Origin: Tannerella sp. oral taxon 808
Lineage (GTDB): Bacteria > Bacteroidota > Bacteroidia > Bacteroidales > Tannerellaceae
Length of the DNA: 34,706 nt
Direction: 5' to 3'
Assembly: GCA_002890585.1 (NCBI GenBank)
Contig: MIQB01000018.1
Span: 1 to 34,706, forward strand
Below the pieces are notes generated by a model, which saw only the letters and a list, made by a program, of their open reading frames with translations, made no database searches and had not been told where the DNA came from. This document shows positions 21,300 to 30,694 of this stretch, piece by piece; the first letter of the stretch is position 1, and every line of letters begins with the position of its first letter. The translations under genes were made by a program, and so were the position numbers.

Positions 21300-23861
21300 A
21301 TGAAAAAAATACACTTCATGGGCGCAGAAACAGCGACCTACACCTTCGACGAGGCCTTCGCTGCATCACTCGACTACTTCACCGGCGACGAACTCGCCGC
21401 CAAAGTCTGGGTCAACAAGTACGCATTGAAAGATGCCTACGGCAACATCTACGAACAGTCACCCACCGACATGCACCACCGCCTGGCACGCGAGATCGCA
21501 CGCGTGGAGGCCAAATACCCCAACCCCCTCAGCGAAGACGAGCTCTTCGCCCTCTTCGACCACTTCCGCTACATCGTCCCACAGGGCAGCCCCATGACCG
21601 GCATCGGCAACGACCACCAAATCGCCTCCCTGTCGAACTGCTTCGTGATCGGCGTCGAAGGCAACGCCGACTCCTACGGCGCCGTGATCCGTATAGACGA
21701 AGAGCAAGTCCAACTCATGAAGCGGCGCGGCGGCGTCGGCCACGACCTCTCCCACATCCGCCCCAAAGGCTCACCCGTGAAGAACTCCGCACTCACCTCC
21801 ACCGGCCTTGTACCCTTCATGGAGCGCTACTCCAACTCCACCCGCGAGGTAGCCCAAGACGGCCGACGCGGCGCCCTCATGCTCACCGTCTCCATCAAGC
21901 ACCCCGACGCCGAATCCTTCATCGACGCCAAGATGACCGAAGGCAAAGTGACAGGTGCCAATGTGTCAGTCAAGATCGATGACGAATTCATGCAAGCCGT
22001 CGTCAACGACACCCCCTACCGCCAGCAATACCCCATCGCAGGGCCCGACCCCATGGTCAAAAAAGACATCAGCGCCCGCTCACTCTGGAAGAAAATCATC
22101 CACAACGCATGGAAATCAGCCGAGCCAGGCGTCCTCTTCTGGGACACCATCCTCCGCGAATCCGTACCCGACACCTACGCCGACCTCGGCTTCCGCACCG
22201 TCTCCACCAACCCCTGCGGCGAGATCCCCCTCTGCCCCTACGACAGCTGCCGCCTGCTGGCCATCAACCTCTATTCCTACGTAGTCAACCCCTTCACCAA
22301 AGAAGCCCACTTCGACTTCGACCTGTTCAAGAAACACGTCACCCTCGCCCAGCGCATCATGGACGACATCATCGACCTCGAGTCTGAAAAGATTGACAAG
22401 ATCCTCGAGAAGATCGATTCCGACCCCGAAGCCGACGAAATCAAACGCACCGAACGTGAGCTCTGGCAGCGCATCCGCCGCAAGACACTCATGGGCCGAC
22501 GCACCGGCGTAGGCATCACCGCCGAAGGTGACATGTTGGCAGCCCTCAACCTCCGTTACGGCACAGAGCAGGCCACCGACGTAGCCGAAGAAATACAGAA
22601 GACACTCGCCCTCGCGGCCTACTCCTCATCCGTCGACCTGGCCCGCGACCGTGGCTCCTTCGAGATCTACGACACCGAACGCGAAAAGAACAACCCCTTC
22701 ATCGCCCGCCTCCGCGAGGCCGACCCCGAACTCTACGAACGCATGACGAAATACGGCCGACGCAACATCGCCTGCCTCACCATCGCCCCCACCGGCACCA
22801 CAAGCCTCATGACGCAGACCACCTCCGGCATCGAACCAGTCTTCCTGCCCGTCTACAAACGCCGCCGCAAGGTCAACCCGAACGACACAGACGTGCATAT
22901 CGATTATGTCGACGAGACGGGCGACGCCTTCGAGGAGTACGTCGTCTTCCACCACAAATTCGTCACCTGGATGCTCGCCAACGGCTACCCCGCCGCCAAG
23001 AAATACACCTCCGCCGAGATCGACGACATGATCGCACACTCACCCTACTATAAAGCCACCTCCAACGACGTCGATTGGGTACAGAAGGTCAAGATGCAAG
23101 GCCGCATCCAGCGCTGGGTCGACCACTCCATCAGCGTCACGATCAACCTGCCCAACGACGTCTCCGAAGAGCTCGTAGACAAGCTCTACGTCGAGGCATG
23201 GCGCTCGGGCTGCAAGGGCTGCACCGTCTATCGCGACGGATCACGCGCCGGCGTACTCATCTCCGCCGAAGACAAGAAGAAGAAGGAAGAGACCAAGATG
23301 GCCCCCCCACAGATCGTCTCCACCCGCCCAGCAGAACTTGACGCCGACGTGGTGAAATTCCAGAACAACCGCGAGAAGTGGATCGCCTTCGTGGGTCTGC
23401 TCAACGGCCGCCCCTACGAGATCTTCACCGGTCTGGCCGACGACGACGAAGGCATCATGCTCCCCAAGACGGTAGAGAAAGGCACCATCATCAAGAGTTA
23501 CGACTCCGACGGCCGCAAGCATTACGACTTCCAGTTCAAGAACAAACGCGGCTTCAAGATGACGCTCGAAGGTCTCGACAGCAAGTTCGAGCCGGAATAT
23601 TGGAACTACGCCAAGCTGATCTCCGGCGTCTTGCGCTACGGCATGCCCATCACGCAGGTCATCAAGCTGGTGCAGGAGATGGAGCTGAACAACGAATCGA
23701 TCAACACGTGGAAGAACGGCGTAGCCCGTGCCCTAAAGAAGTACCTCCCGAACGGCACCGAAGTGAAAGGCCAACAATGCCCCAACTGCGGCAGCGAGAC
23801 ACTCGTCTACCAAGAAGGCTGCCTACTCTGCGCCAACTGCGGTGCCACAGAGTGCGGATAA
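21300..23861 (+). CDS. nrdJ: Adenosylcobalamin-dependent (class II) ribonucleotide reductase
   Basis: This 853-residue enzyme makes deoxyribonucleotides using a B12-derived radical and no oxygen. The redox Cys114 is in SLSNCFVIG, the thiyl Cys306 and Glu308 in NPCGEIPL, and the second redox Cys317 lies 11 residues later, the same spacing as in characterised class II enzymes. APTGTTSLM and GCKGCTVYRDGSR are further family motifs. A TSCPD-type domain (about 690-800) and a Cys-rich ribbon (CPNCGSETLV...CANCGATECG) end the protein. Start 21300 (MKKIHFMGAE) is chosen because upstream codons run into the promoter. Codon use is strongly C-ending, suggesting high expression. malQ starts 9 bp after the stop. 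Confidence 0.95.
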   Translation: MKKIHFMGAETATYTFDEAFAASLDYFTGDELAAKVWVNKYALKDAYGNIYEQSPTDMHHRLAREIARVEAKYPNPLSEDELFALFDHFRYIVPQGSPMTGIGNDHQIASLSNCFVIGVEGNADSYGAVIRIDEEQVQLMKRRGGVGHDLSHIRPKGSPVKNSALTSTGLVPFMERYSNSTREVAQDGRRGALMLTVSIKHPDAESFIDAKMTEGKVTGANVSVKIDDEFMQAVVNDTPYRQQYPIAGPDPMVKKDISARSLWKKIIHNAWKSAEPGVLFWDTILRESVPDTYADLGFRTVSTNPCGEIPLCPYDSCRLLAINLYSYVVNPFTKEAHFDFDLFKKHVTLAQRIMDDIIDLESEKIDKILEKIDSDPEADEIKRTERELWQRIRRKTLMGRRTGVGITAEGDMLAALNLRYGTEQATDVAEEIQKTLALAAYSSSVDLARDRGSFEIYDTEREKNNPFIARLREADPELYERMTKYGRRNIACLTIAPTGTTSLMTQTTSGIEPVFLPVYKRRRKVNPNDTDVHIDYVDETGDAFEEYVVFHHKFVTWMLANGYPAAKKYTSAEIDDMIAHSPYYKATSNDVDWVQKVKMQGRIQRWVDHSISVTINLPNDVSEELVDKLYVEAWRSGCKGCTVYRDGSRAGVLISAEDKKKKEETKMAPPQIVSTRPAELDADVVKFQNNREKWIAFVGLLNGRPYEIFTGLADDDEGIMLPKTVEKGTIIKSYDSDGRKHYDFQFKNKRGFKMTLEGLDSKFEPEYWNYAKLISGVLRYGMPITQVIKLVQEMELNNESINTWKNGVARALKKYLPNGTEVKGQQCPNCGSETLVYQEGCLLCANCGATECG

Positions 23862-23870
23862 TCTGCCCCC

Positions 23871-26570
23871 ATGCGCCTCACATTCCATCTCTTTTACCCC
23901 GCACCGGCGGGTCACGCCGTGCAGCTTGTCAGTCGAGACATCGCGACAGCTGTCGGCGCTGGCTCCGCCGTGGGTCTGCCAATGACCTCCGCCGACGGCG
24001 CGCATTGGTCGCTCACGCTCGATGTCCCCACGTCGCTGATGGAGGCTGACTATGCCTACCGATCCGTAGACGCTGACGGACAACCCTCCGCCGAGCCTTG
24101 GCGACCGATGCGCCACGTGGCATTCGACTTCCCCCGCGCAACCTATACAATACGCGACCACTGGCAGACCATCCCCAACGACAGCCCACTCTACACCTCA
24201 GCCTTCACCCGTGCACACTTCGCCAGGCTCGAGCCACAATCTCCGGCCAAGGCCACTTACCCGCGCAGCCTCATCCTGCGTGTGTCCGCCCCACGCGTTG
24301 GGAAGGATGAACACGTAGCCATCGCAGGCAGCTGCGACCGCCTCGGCCATTGGGATCCCACGCGAGCCATACGGATGAGCGATGCACACTTCCCCGATTG
24401 GGAGGTATGCTTAGACTTGGACAAGCTCACCTTCCCGCTTGAATACAAGTTCATCATCTGCGACGCATCCGGACAGGTGCGTCACTGGGAGGCGGGCAGT
24501 AATCGCACACTGCAGGAGAGCCCCAAGCGACGGGATTTCGAGATCGTCACGGTGGCAGAGGCGCCCTATCGCGATGCGCGCCCGCGGTGGAAAGGGGCAG
24601 GCACGGTGATCCCCGTCTTCTCCCTCAGATCAGAGTCGAGCTTCGGCGTGGGCGACTTGCACGACCTGCGCCTCTTCGTCGACTGGGCCGCGCGGACGGG
24701 GCAGTGCGTCGTGCAGGTGCTGCCAATGAACGACACGACCGTCACCCACACCCGCCGCGACTCATACCCCTACAGCGCCATATCCGTCTACGCCCTACAC
24801 CCTATGTACATCTCGCTGCCCGACATGGGTAGCCTGAAAGACAAGCAACAGATGGCTGCCTTCCGGAGCATGCAGCGCCAATTGAATGCGTTGCCAGAGG
24901 TGGATTACGAAGCAGTCGTGAAGGAGAAAGACGCCTATTGCCGCGCCTACTTCCGCGAGTCGGGAGCGAAGGTGATGCGAAGCACGGGCTATCGCCGTTT
25001 CGCCAAGGAGAACCGCGCATGGCTCATGCCTTACGCTGCCTTCTGTTACTACCGCGACCTGCACGGCACGGCCGACTTCACCCGCTGGGGCGACGACGGG
25101 GTATATGATGTGGATCGGGTGGAATCGCTCTTCGAGAAGGGGAGCATGGCACGCGGCGAGGTGGAATACAGCTGCTTCCTGCAATACATCCTGCACACGC
25201 AATTCAGCGCTGTGGCCGACTATGCACGGCGCCGGGGTGTGATCCTCAAGGGCGATCTACCCATCGGTGTCAACCGGGCGAGCGTAGACGCGTGGGTCGA
25301 TGCGCATTACTTCAATCGACAGGGACAGGCCGGCGCTCCGCCTGACGACTTCTCGGCCGTGGGGCAGAACTGGGGCTTCCCGACCTACAACTGGGAGGTG
25401 ATGGAGCGCGACGGCTTCGCCTGGTGGAAGGCGCGGCTCCGTAAACTCAGCGAATATTTCGACTGCTTCCGCATCGACCACATCCTCGGTTTCTTCCGCA
25501 TCTGGGAGATCCCCCTCGACTATGTGCGCGGCCTCTGCGGACATTTCCGGCCGGCCCTGCCCCTCACCCGGGATGAGATCGAGGCCTTCGGGTTGCCCTT
25601 CGATGTGCGTTACACCCGCCCCACGATCCGACGCGAAGATCTACCCAAACTGTTTGGCGACGAGGCGGACGAGGCGCTACAGCATTACCTCTCGCCTATC
25701 GACGACGTACACCTCGCTCCAAACGCCCTTTGCGACAGCCAACGGAAGATCGCTGCCCTATTTCGCGACGCATCCGACAACGACCACACCCGACGCCTGC
25801 GCAACGGGCTCTACAGCCTCACGGAGGAGGTGCTCTTCCTGCGTGATCCGTATACTCCGGATCGTTACCACCCGCGCATCTCGGCTGCCCGATCTCTACG
25901 TTACCGCGAACTAAACCCTGACGAACGCGCAGCCTTCGACCGGCTTTACGACGATTTCTTCTTCGTGCGCCACCACGACTTTTGGCGCGACACGGCCCTC
26001 AGCCGCCTCCGCCCTCTGACGGCTTCCACCCAGATGCTTGTCTGCGGTGAAGACCTCGGCATGATCCCCGACTCGGTGCACGAAGTCATGGAGCGCCTGC
26101 GCATCCTCAGCCTCGAGCTGGGCCGCATCTCCAAGATCTACGGCGTGGAGTTCACCGACCTGCACAGCGTGCCCTACCTCTCCATCTGTACCACCTCCAC
26201 GCACGACATGGCCCCCCTGCGCCTCTGGTGGCAAGCCGACGCCGACCGCACCCGCCGCTACCTGCGCGCCCTCTCCGCCCCGACCTATAATTATAAGGAA
26301 GCAGCCACGCCCGAGGCCGCCCGGTGTATCGCTTGCGACCACCTCGCTGCTGCCTCCATCCTCACCATCCTACCGCTGCAAGATTGGTTAGCCACCGACG
26401 AGAACTTGCGCGCACCCGATCCTGCCCGCGAGCGGATCAACATCCCAGCTGACCCCACACATTACTGGCGCTACCGCATGCACCTTACGCTCGAGGTGTT
26501 GCTCGACGCTGAGCCGTTCAACAAAAAAATCGGTGCGATGCTCCGGGAGAGCAACCGCACCGATTTGTGA
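23871..26570 (+). CDS. malQ: 4-alpha-glucanotransferase with two N-terminal CBM20 domains
   Basis: This 899-residue GH77 enzyme transfers alpha-1,4-glucan segments between maltodextrins or glycogen in the cytosol. Two starch-binding CBM20-like modules lie at about 1-105 and 130-230 (SAPRVGKDEHVAIAGSC then LGHWDP). The catalytic domain follows, with nucleophile Asp536 (CFRIDHILGF), acid/base Glu727 (VCGEDLGMIP) and Asp779 (STHDMAPLR). This DPE2-like architecture is the common Bacteroidota form, longer than E. coli MalQ. It begins 9 bp after nrdJ and is probably co-transcribed, although the pathways are unrelated. Its last codons encode an 11-bp stem-loop (26527-26566) serving as a terminator for the convergent bactofilin gene. 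Confidence 0.93.
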   Translation: MRLTFHLFYPAPAGHAVQLVSRDIATAVGAGSAVGLPMTSADGAHWSLTLDVPTSLMEADYAYRSVDADGQPSAEPWRPMRHVAFDFPRATYTIRDHWQTIPNDSPLYTSAFTRAHFARLEPQSPAKATYPRSLILRVSAPRVGKDEHVAIAGSCDRLGHWDPTRAIRMSDAHFPDWEVCLDLDKLTFPLEYKFIICDASGQVRHWEAGSNRTLQESPKRRDFEIVTVAEAPYRDARPRWKGAGTVIPVFSLRSESSFGVGDLHDLRLFVDWAARTGQCVVQVLPMNDTTVTHTRRDSYPYSAISVYALHPMYISLPDMGSLKDKQQMAAFRSMQRQLNALPEVDYEAVVKEKDAYCRAYFRESGAKVMRSTGYRRFAKENRAWLMPYAAFCYYRDLHGTADFTRWGDDGVYDVDRVESLFEKGSMARGEVEYSCFLQYILHTQFSAVADYARRRGVILKGDLPIGVNRASVDAWVDAHYFNRQGQAGAPPDDFSAVGQNWGFPTYNWEVMERDGFAWWKARLRKLSEYFDCFRIDHILGFFRIWEIPLDYVRGLCGHFRPALPLTRDEIEAFGLPFDVRYTRPTIRREDLPKLFGDEADEALQHYLSPIDDVHLAPNALCDSQRKIAALFRDASDNDHTRRLRNGLYSLTEEVLFLRDPYTPDRYHPRISAARSLRYRELNPDERAAFDRLYDDFFFVRHHDFWRDTALSRLRPLTASTQMLVCGEDLGMIPDSVHEVMERLRILSLELGRISKIYGVEFTDLHSVPYLSICTTSTHDMAPLRLWWQADADRTRRYLRALSAPTYNYKEAATPEAARCIACDHLAAASILTILPLQDWLATDENLRAPDPARERINIPADPTHYWRYRMHLTLEVLLDAEPFNKKIGAMLRESNRTDL
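26523..26566 (-). terminator. Terminator of the bactofilin gene inside the malQ 3' end
   Basis: AAATCGGTGCG (26527-26537) pairs perfectly with CGCACCGATTT (26556-26566). Read on the minus strand the stem is followed by a run of seven T (26523-26529, partly in the stem), a good rho-independent terminator 36 bp after the bactofilin stop. It lies entirely within malQ codons. Confidence 0.8.
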
Positions 26571-26601
26571 ACGGCGATTGGATGAAGCAAAAGAGAAGGA
26601 T

Positions 26602-27030
26602 CTACTTCTTATTGAGCGGCGTCACGTTCGATTTGTTATTGCCGCCATGCTGCGGCGCACGCAGATCGTCCATCTTGCCTGACATCGTACACGTGCCATT
26701 GAAGTGAGCGCCCGGCTCGATCTCCAACGTCTGCGTGAAAATGTCACCCTTGATGATGGCTGTCGACTTGAAGATCAGCTTCTCCTTGATGCGGATCGAG
26801 CCCTCCACATCGCCCAAGACCTCGGCATTGTCAGAGATGATGTTGCCGAGGATGCTGCCCTTGGGGCCGATGACGATCTTGCCCTTGCAATTGATGTCAC
26901 CCTCGATGCGCCCGTCCAGCCGAAAGTCCGACTCCGAGGCCACACTACCTGTTACGACCGTTCCCGCGGCCAGCACATTGTGCATCCCACCGCTGCTCAG
27001 CGGTATCTCTTCGTTTTTTGTTCGTACCAT
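26602..27030 (-). CDS. Bactofilin family cytoskeletal protein
   Basis: This 142-residue protein has a short disordered N-terminus and the bactofilin (DUF583) right-handed beta-helix at about 20-118 with repeating Gly/Ile units (LDGRIEGDINCKGKIVIGPKG, then ILGNIISDNAEVLGDVEG). A charged polar tail ends NVTPLNKK. Bactofilins polymerise without nucleotide at the membrane and organise cell-wall enzymes or cell shape; no M23 peptidase gene, a frequent partner, is adjacent. The start at 27030 (MVRTKNEEIPLSS) is preferred: the frame is open for ~140 codons upstream, but only through the 40-bp array, and a promoter box lies at 27053-27060. Confidence 0.92.
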   Translation of the reverse strand: MVRTKNEEIPLSSGGMHNVLAAGTVVTGSVASESDFRLDGRIEGDINCKGKIVIGPKGSILGNIISDNAEVLGDVEGSIRIKEKLIFKSTAIIKGDIFTQTLEIEPGAHFNGTCTMSGKMDDLRAPQHGGNNKSNVTPLNKK

Positions 27031-27052
27031 GATTATTTGTGTTTGGTTATCG

Positions 27053-27060
27053 CAAATATA
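27053..27060 (-). promoter_or_regulatory. -7 box of the bactofilin gene
   Basis: The minus-strand sequence is TATATTTG, an exact TAnnTTTG match, 23 bp upstream of the start codon. Confidence 0.65.
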
Positions 27061-27143
27061 AAGACTTTTTATAGCGGCGTAGGCCATTCGGGCGCATTGG
27101 CGGCAGGGCGCGGGGTGATTTGGGGGCTTTATGGACCTATATT

Positions 27144-27511
27144 CAGGCCGCGCACATCGGCTGAAGCAAACAGGCCCCCTGTTTGGGCCGCGCAGACCCG
27201 CTGGAGCAAAACAGGCCCCCTGTTTCAGGCCGCGCACATCGGCTGGAGCAAAACAGGCCCCCTGTTTGGGCCGCGCAGACCCGCTGGAGCAAAACAGACC
27301 CCCTGTTTGGGCCGCGCACATCGGCTGGAGCAAAACAGACCCCTGTTTGGGCCGCGCAGACCCGCTGAAGCAAAACAGACCCCTGTTTGGGCCGCGCAGA
27401 CCCGCTGGAGCAAAACAGACCCCTGTTTGGGCCGCGCAGACCCGCTGGAGCAAAACAGACCCCTGTTTGGGCCGCGTAGATCCGCTGAAGCAAAACAGAC
27501 CCCTGTTTGGG
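27144..27511. repeat. 40-42-bp tandem array, two alternating unit types
   Basis: Nine units have GGCCGCG starts at 27146, 27186, 27228, 27269, 27310, 27350, 27390, 27430 and 27470. Each unit reads GGGCCGCGCA, then CATCGG (type A) or GACCCG (type B), then CTGGAGCAAAACAG and a CCCCTGTTT block. The order is A B A B A B B B and a last variant. CAAAACAGACCCCTGTTTG gives each unit a near-palindrome. The array lies upstream of the bactofilin promoter and downstream of the THUMP-like methyltransferase stop. Many frames are open through it, none with coding support. Confidence 0.93.
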
Positions 27512-27560
27512 GCTTAACCAGATGGCTTGATCGGACGCTGGATGGATTTCGGCCTCCCCC

Positions 27561-28754
27561 CTACCCTATCCGAACACATCGCACCACCACCCGCCGGCCA
27601 TCGGAGAGGGTCGTAGCGAAGAGGTAGACATCGCCGCCATCGGCCACCTTTAGCCGGCTACGCAAGGCATCGGCAGAGAGGGGAAAGCCTCGCACGGCAA
27701 GGTTCGCGCGGGGCACGGTGCGCGCGATCGTCCGGCAAAGGGCGCGACCGAAAGGCATCACCTCCTCCACCCGGAAACATCGGCCGGGGAAGTCCGCCAC
27801 TTCCGCCGCCGACGTGTAGAGATGGCTGTCCACATGCAATTTATCGACGCCCATACGCACGGCCGTGAGGCGGAAGGCACCGGCCTTGAGGATCGCAGCG
27901 TTGGGCTCATAGAGGTACTGCGCGACGGATGGAGCCAGTCGCAGCGGCGCCGTCCGCTCCTCGTCCGGCGTGAAGCACAGCGTCTGCTCCCTGCCATCGG
28001 CCGTGAGGTTGATGCAGTGGATCCGCGGCGACGCAGTGTGACCGCGTCGGACAACAAAGAGCAGCTCCTTACACTCGTTGCGAACGGAAAGGACATGGAT
28101 GTCCGACGTCCCCGGCAGCCGGGCCAGCGTGTGCTGCAAGTCAAGCATGGGCGAGAGTTTGGCGATCACCGTCGGGGCCTTGGATAGGAGCGTGGGGAGG
28201 AGGCGCTCGAGGTTCGGCTCGCAGTCGGAGAGGGCAAACAGCCGACGGTCGCCAGCGCCACGCCGCGAGGGATCGATATAGCAGACATCCACGGCGGGCA
28301 GCCCCTCCAACACCTCCGCTGCCGAACTGTTCACGCCCTCGACATTGCCGATGCCTAAGCTGGCGAAATTGTGCACCGCCGCCTCAAACGTCGGGCGATC
28401 GCGCTCCACATAGATCACCTGCGGCACGCGCGCAGCGAAGTGAGCCGTATCCACGCCCAAGCCACCCGTCAGATCGCACAGGCATCGCGCTCCATCGCCC
28501 ACGAGGCGCTGCTTATAGCGCGCCGTCGGCTCGGAGGAGCACTGCTCGACGGCCGTCCGTAAGGGGAAGACGAGCCGATCGCGCGCGGCGTACCATGCCG
28601 GCAACTTCTCCCGGATCCGGCGGTGCGCCTCGATCTGTATAACGGCCAGCGGCACGTCCACCCCGGGGTAGCGTGCCGCTGCAAGCAGGAGCGTGCGGAC
28701 ATCGTCGTCCGCGTGCTCGCGTATGAATTGACGTAAGTCGTCAGAAATCTCCAC
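27561..28754 (-). CDS. THUMP-like domain class I SAM methyltransferase
   Basis: This 397-residue protein has a helical N-terminal segment, a Rossmann methyltransferase core with motif I CDLTGGLGVDT (about 92-102), YVERD (about 115-119) and a catalytic-loop-like YIDPSRRGAGDRRLF, then a C-terminal THUMP-like region (about 325-397). Bacteroidota proteins of this type are annotated as THUMP-like methyltransferases. An RNA substrate, probably tRNA or rRNA, is inferred from the domain and from trmB in the same cluster. It starts 5 bp after mrp and is the last gene of the lepA-to-methyltransferase cluster. Confidence 0.85.
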   Translation of the reverse strand: MEISDDLRQFIREHADDDVRTLLLAAARYPGVDVPLAVIQIEAHRRIREKLPAWYAARDRLVFPLRTAVEQCSSEPTARYKQRLVGDGARCLCDLTGGLGVDTAHFAARVPQVIYVERDRPTFEAAVHNFASLGIGNVEGVNSSAAEVLEGLPAVDVCYIDPSRRGAGDRRLFALSDCEPNLERLLPTLLSKAPTVIAKLSPMLDLQHTLARLPGTSDIHVLSVRNECKELLFVVRRGHTASPRIHCINLTADGREQTLCFTPDEERTAPLRLAPSVAQYLYEPNAAILKAGAFRLTAVRMGVDKLHVDSHLYTSAAEVADFPGRCFRVEEVMPFGRALCRTIARTVPRANLAVRGFPLSADALRSRLKVADGGDVYLFATTLSDGRRVVVRCVRIG

Positions 28755-28759
28755 CGGGA

Positions 28760-29884
28760 TCAGGAGTGCGTGATCTCCACCTTCTGCGTGGGCGCCATGT
28801 GTGCATCGCGATAGGCAACACGCTCCACCACACGCTCGGCCAGCTGGCGGAAGGCCTGCCCCGTGACCGAATCCTCATCCAATGCTGCCGGTTCGCCAGC
28901 GTCGCCACTCTCACAGATGCTCTGCACGAGCGGGATCTGCCCCAGCAGGGGCACGCCAAGCTCCTCGGCTAATCGTTTGCATCCCTCACGGCCGAAGATG
29001 TAGTAGCGATTCTCTGGAAGTTCGGCCGGCGTGAACCACGCCATGTTTTCCACCAATCCCAAGACGGGCACATTCACCTTATCGCCCATAAACATGCTGA
29101 TCCCCTTGCGCGCATCGGCCAGCGCCACCTCCTGCGGGGTGCTGACGATCACGGCACCCGTCAGCGCCAACGTCTGGACTAAAGTCAAATGGATATCGCT
29201 CGTGCCCGGGGGCAAGTCGATGAGCAGGTAATCCAGATCGCCCCAGTCGGCCTCGGAGAGGAGTTGCTTGAGCGCGTTGCAAGCCATCGCGCCGCGCCAG
29301 AGCACGGCCTCGTCGGGGTTAACGAAGAAGCCGATGGAGAGCATCTTCACACCATAGTTCACGATCGGTTCGATGAGTTCGCGGTTGCCCACCTTCTTGA
29401 GCATGGGGCGTGCAGCCTCCACATCGAACATCTTGGGCTGCGACGGCCCGAAGATGTCAGCGTCGAGCAGCCCCACACGATAGCCAGCGGCAGCCAACGC
29501 CACGGCTAAGTTGGCCGCGACAGTGCTCTTGCCCACGCCGCCCTTGCCCGAGGCCACAGCCACGATGTGCTTCACGCCAGGCAGCAGCGCGTCTTCTTCG
29601 GCCCCGGCAGATGTAGCCTGTAGCTCCTGCCGTGAGATTGTGTCGATGTTGCCCTTGATCTCCACTTCGGGCGATACGTAGGTCAGGATCGATGCCTCGG
29701 CAGCCTTCACAACCGACCGCGCAAAGGGGTCGTTGGGCTTGTCGAAGATGAGCGTAAAGGAAACCTTCATGCCATCGATGCGTATGTTGTCATCCACCAT
29801 GCCAGCCTCCACGAGGTTGCGTCCGGTGCCGGGATAGCGCACCTTTTCGAGCGCTTCTAAAATCAGTTTGGGGTAAAGTGTCAT
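28760..29884 (-). CDS. mrp: Mrp/NBP35-type Fe-S cluster carrier ATPase
   Basis: This 374-residue protein has an N-terminal MIP18/DUF59-like domain (1-85) and a P-loop ATPase with the deviant Walker A ASGKGGVGKST (about 111-121) and LLIDLPPGTSD. Mrp/ApbC proteins bind and hand over Fe-S clusters in the cytosol. The region that carries a CxxC in E. coli Mrp reads NMAWFTPAELPENRYYIFG here, without the Cys pair; I believe this is the usual Bacteroidota form, but it means the cluster-bridging ligands are not the classical ones. It is co-directional with trmB (21-bp gap) and the THUMP-like methyltransferase (5-bp gap), so probably one operon. Confidence 0.93.
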   Translation of the reverse strand: MTLYPKLILEALEKVRYPGTGRNLVEAGMVDDNIRIDGMKVSFTLIFDKPNDPFARSVVKAAEASILTYVSPEVEIKGNIDTISRQELQATSAGAEEDALLPGVKHIVAVASGKGGVGKSTVAANLAVALAAAGYRVGLLDADIFGPSQPKMFDVEAARPMLKKVGNRELIEPIVNYGVKMLSIGFFVNPDEAVLWRGAMACNALKQLLSEADWGDLDYLLIDLPPGTSDIHLTLVQTLALTGAVIVSTPQEVALADARKGISMFMGDKVNVPVLGLVENMAWFTPAELPENRYYIFGREGCKRLAEELGVPLLGQIPLVQSICESGDAGEPAALDEDSVTGQAFRQLAERVVERVAYRDAHMAPTQKVEITHS

Positions 29885-29905
29885 ATCCTATTCGGTATTA
29901 AAAAA

Positions 29906-30670
29906 CTACATCTTCTCAGGGAGCCTCCCACGGCCGTAACTCCTGTATGTATCTCGCTCGATCTCCACATCCGGCTCCTTCCAGGCCGTTCGGGGTGTCA
30001 GGCGAAAGCGGAGGTATTTGATCGTCATCCCGCGGCCGAGCCACTGCTGCTCGTAGCAGGTGCGGATGGCTCGCGCCTCGTCGAGTGCCGGGTTGGCGAG
30101 GTCGGCATAGAGATCTGCGGTGCAGACTTCTTCCTGAAGGTCATTGGCACGGAGCATTTCCTTGGTGTAGGAGAAGAGAAACGGGCTGTCCGTCTTCAGG
30201 TGAATGCAGCCGCCATCGGCAGGGAGGATGCGACTGTAAAGCGCCATGAAACGTGTACCCGTGAGGCGTTTGCGCGCCTTCTGCATTTGCGGATCGGGGA
30301 AGGTCAACCACAGTTCGTTCACCTCGCCCGGCGCGAAGAAGTGATCCAGCAACTCGATGTCAGTACGTAGAAAGGCCACGTTCTTCATGCCTGTTTCGTT
30401 TGCCTGACGCGCCCCGGCCCACATGCGCGCGCCCTTCATGTCAATGCCGATGAAGTTTACCTCCGGGTTTCTCTCGCCCAATCCAACGGTATACTCCCCG
30501 CGTCCACACCCGAGCTCGAGGACGATGGGGTGCGTGTTGCCGAAGACTTCCTCTCGCCAGCGCCCCTTCAGGGGACATCCACCACCATCATGCAGCACGG
30601 CATAAGGATACTGGAAGACGTTGGGCAACGCCTCCATCTCGGCGAACTTTTGAAGTTTATTCCTTGACAT
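29906..30670 (-). CDS. trmB: tRNA (guanine-N7-)-methyltransferase
   Basis: This 254-residue enzyme forms m7G46 in the tRNA variable loop using SAM. SAM motif I is LELGCGRGEYTVGLG (about 51-65). The acidic FIGIDMKGARMW follows motif II. The TrmB hallmark WLTFPDPQMQKARKRLTGTRF-type segment is complete, with its catalytic Asp. The length is normal, with a short Arg-rich C-terminal tail. It lies 24 bp after the methyltransferase-like/Sel1 gene and 21 bp before mrp, consistent with a shared transcript. Confidence 0.96.
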   Translation of the reverse strand: MSRNKLQKFAEMEALPNVFQYPYAVLHDGGGCPLKGRWREEVFGNTHPIVLELGCGRGEYTVGLGERNPEVNFIGIDMKGARMWAGARQANETGMKNVAFLRTDIELLDHFFAPGEVNELWLTFPDPQMQKARKRLTGTRFMALYSRILPADGGCIHLKTDSPFLFSYTKEMLRANDLQEEVCTADLYADLANPALDEARAIRTCYEQQWLGRGMTIKYLRFRLTPRTAWKEPDVEIERDTYRSYGRGRLPEKM

Positions 30671-30694
30671 GTTTTCCCCTTCTCCTCTCTCCCA

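Noticed and set aside
27031..27453. N-terminal extension of the bactofilin
   Set aside because: The frame is open upstream only through the repeat array, and a -7 box lies between the array and the MVRTKNEE start.
27131..27517. Repetitive open frames on both strands
   Set aside because: They only translate the 40-bp array; several frames are open at once, and the period is not a multiple of three throughout.
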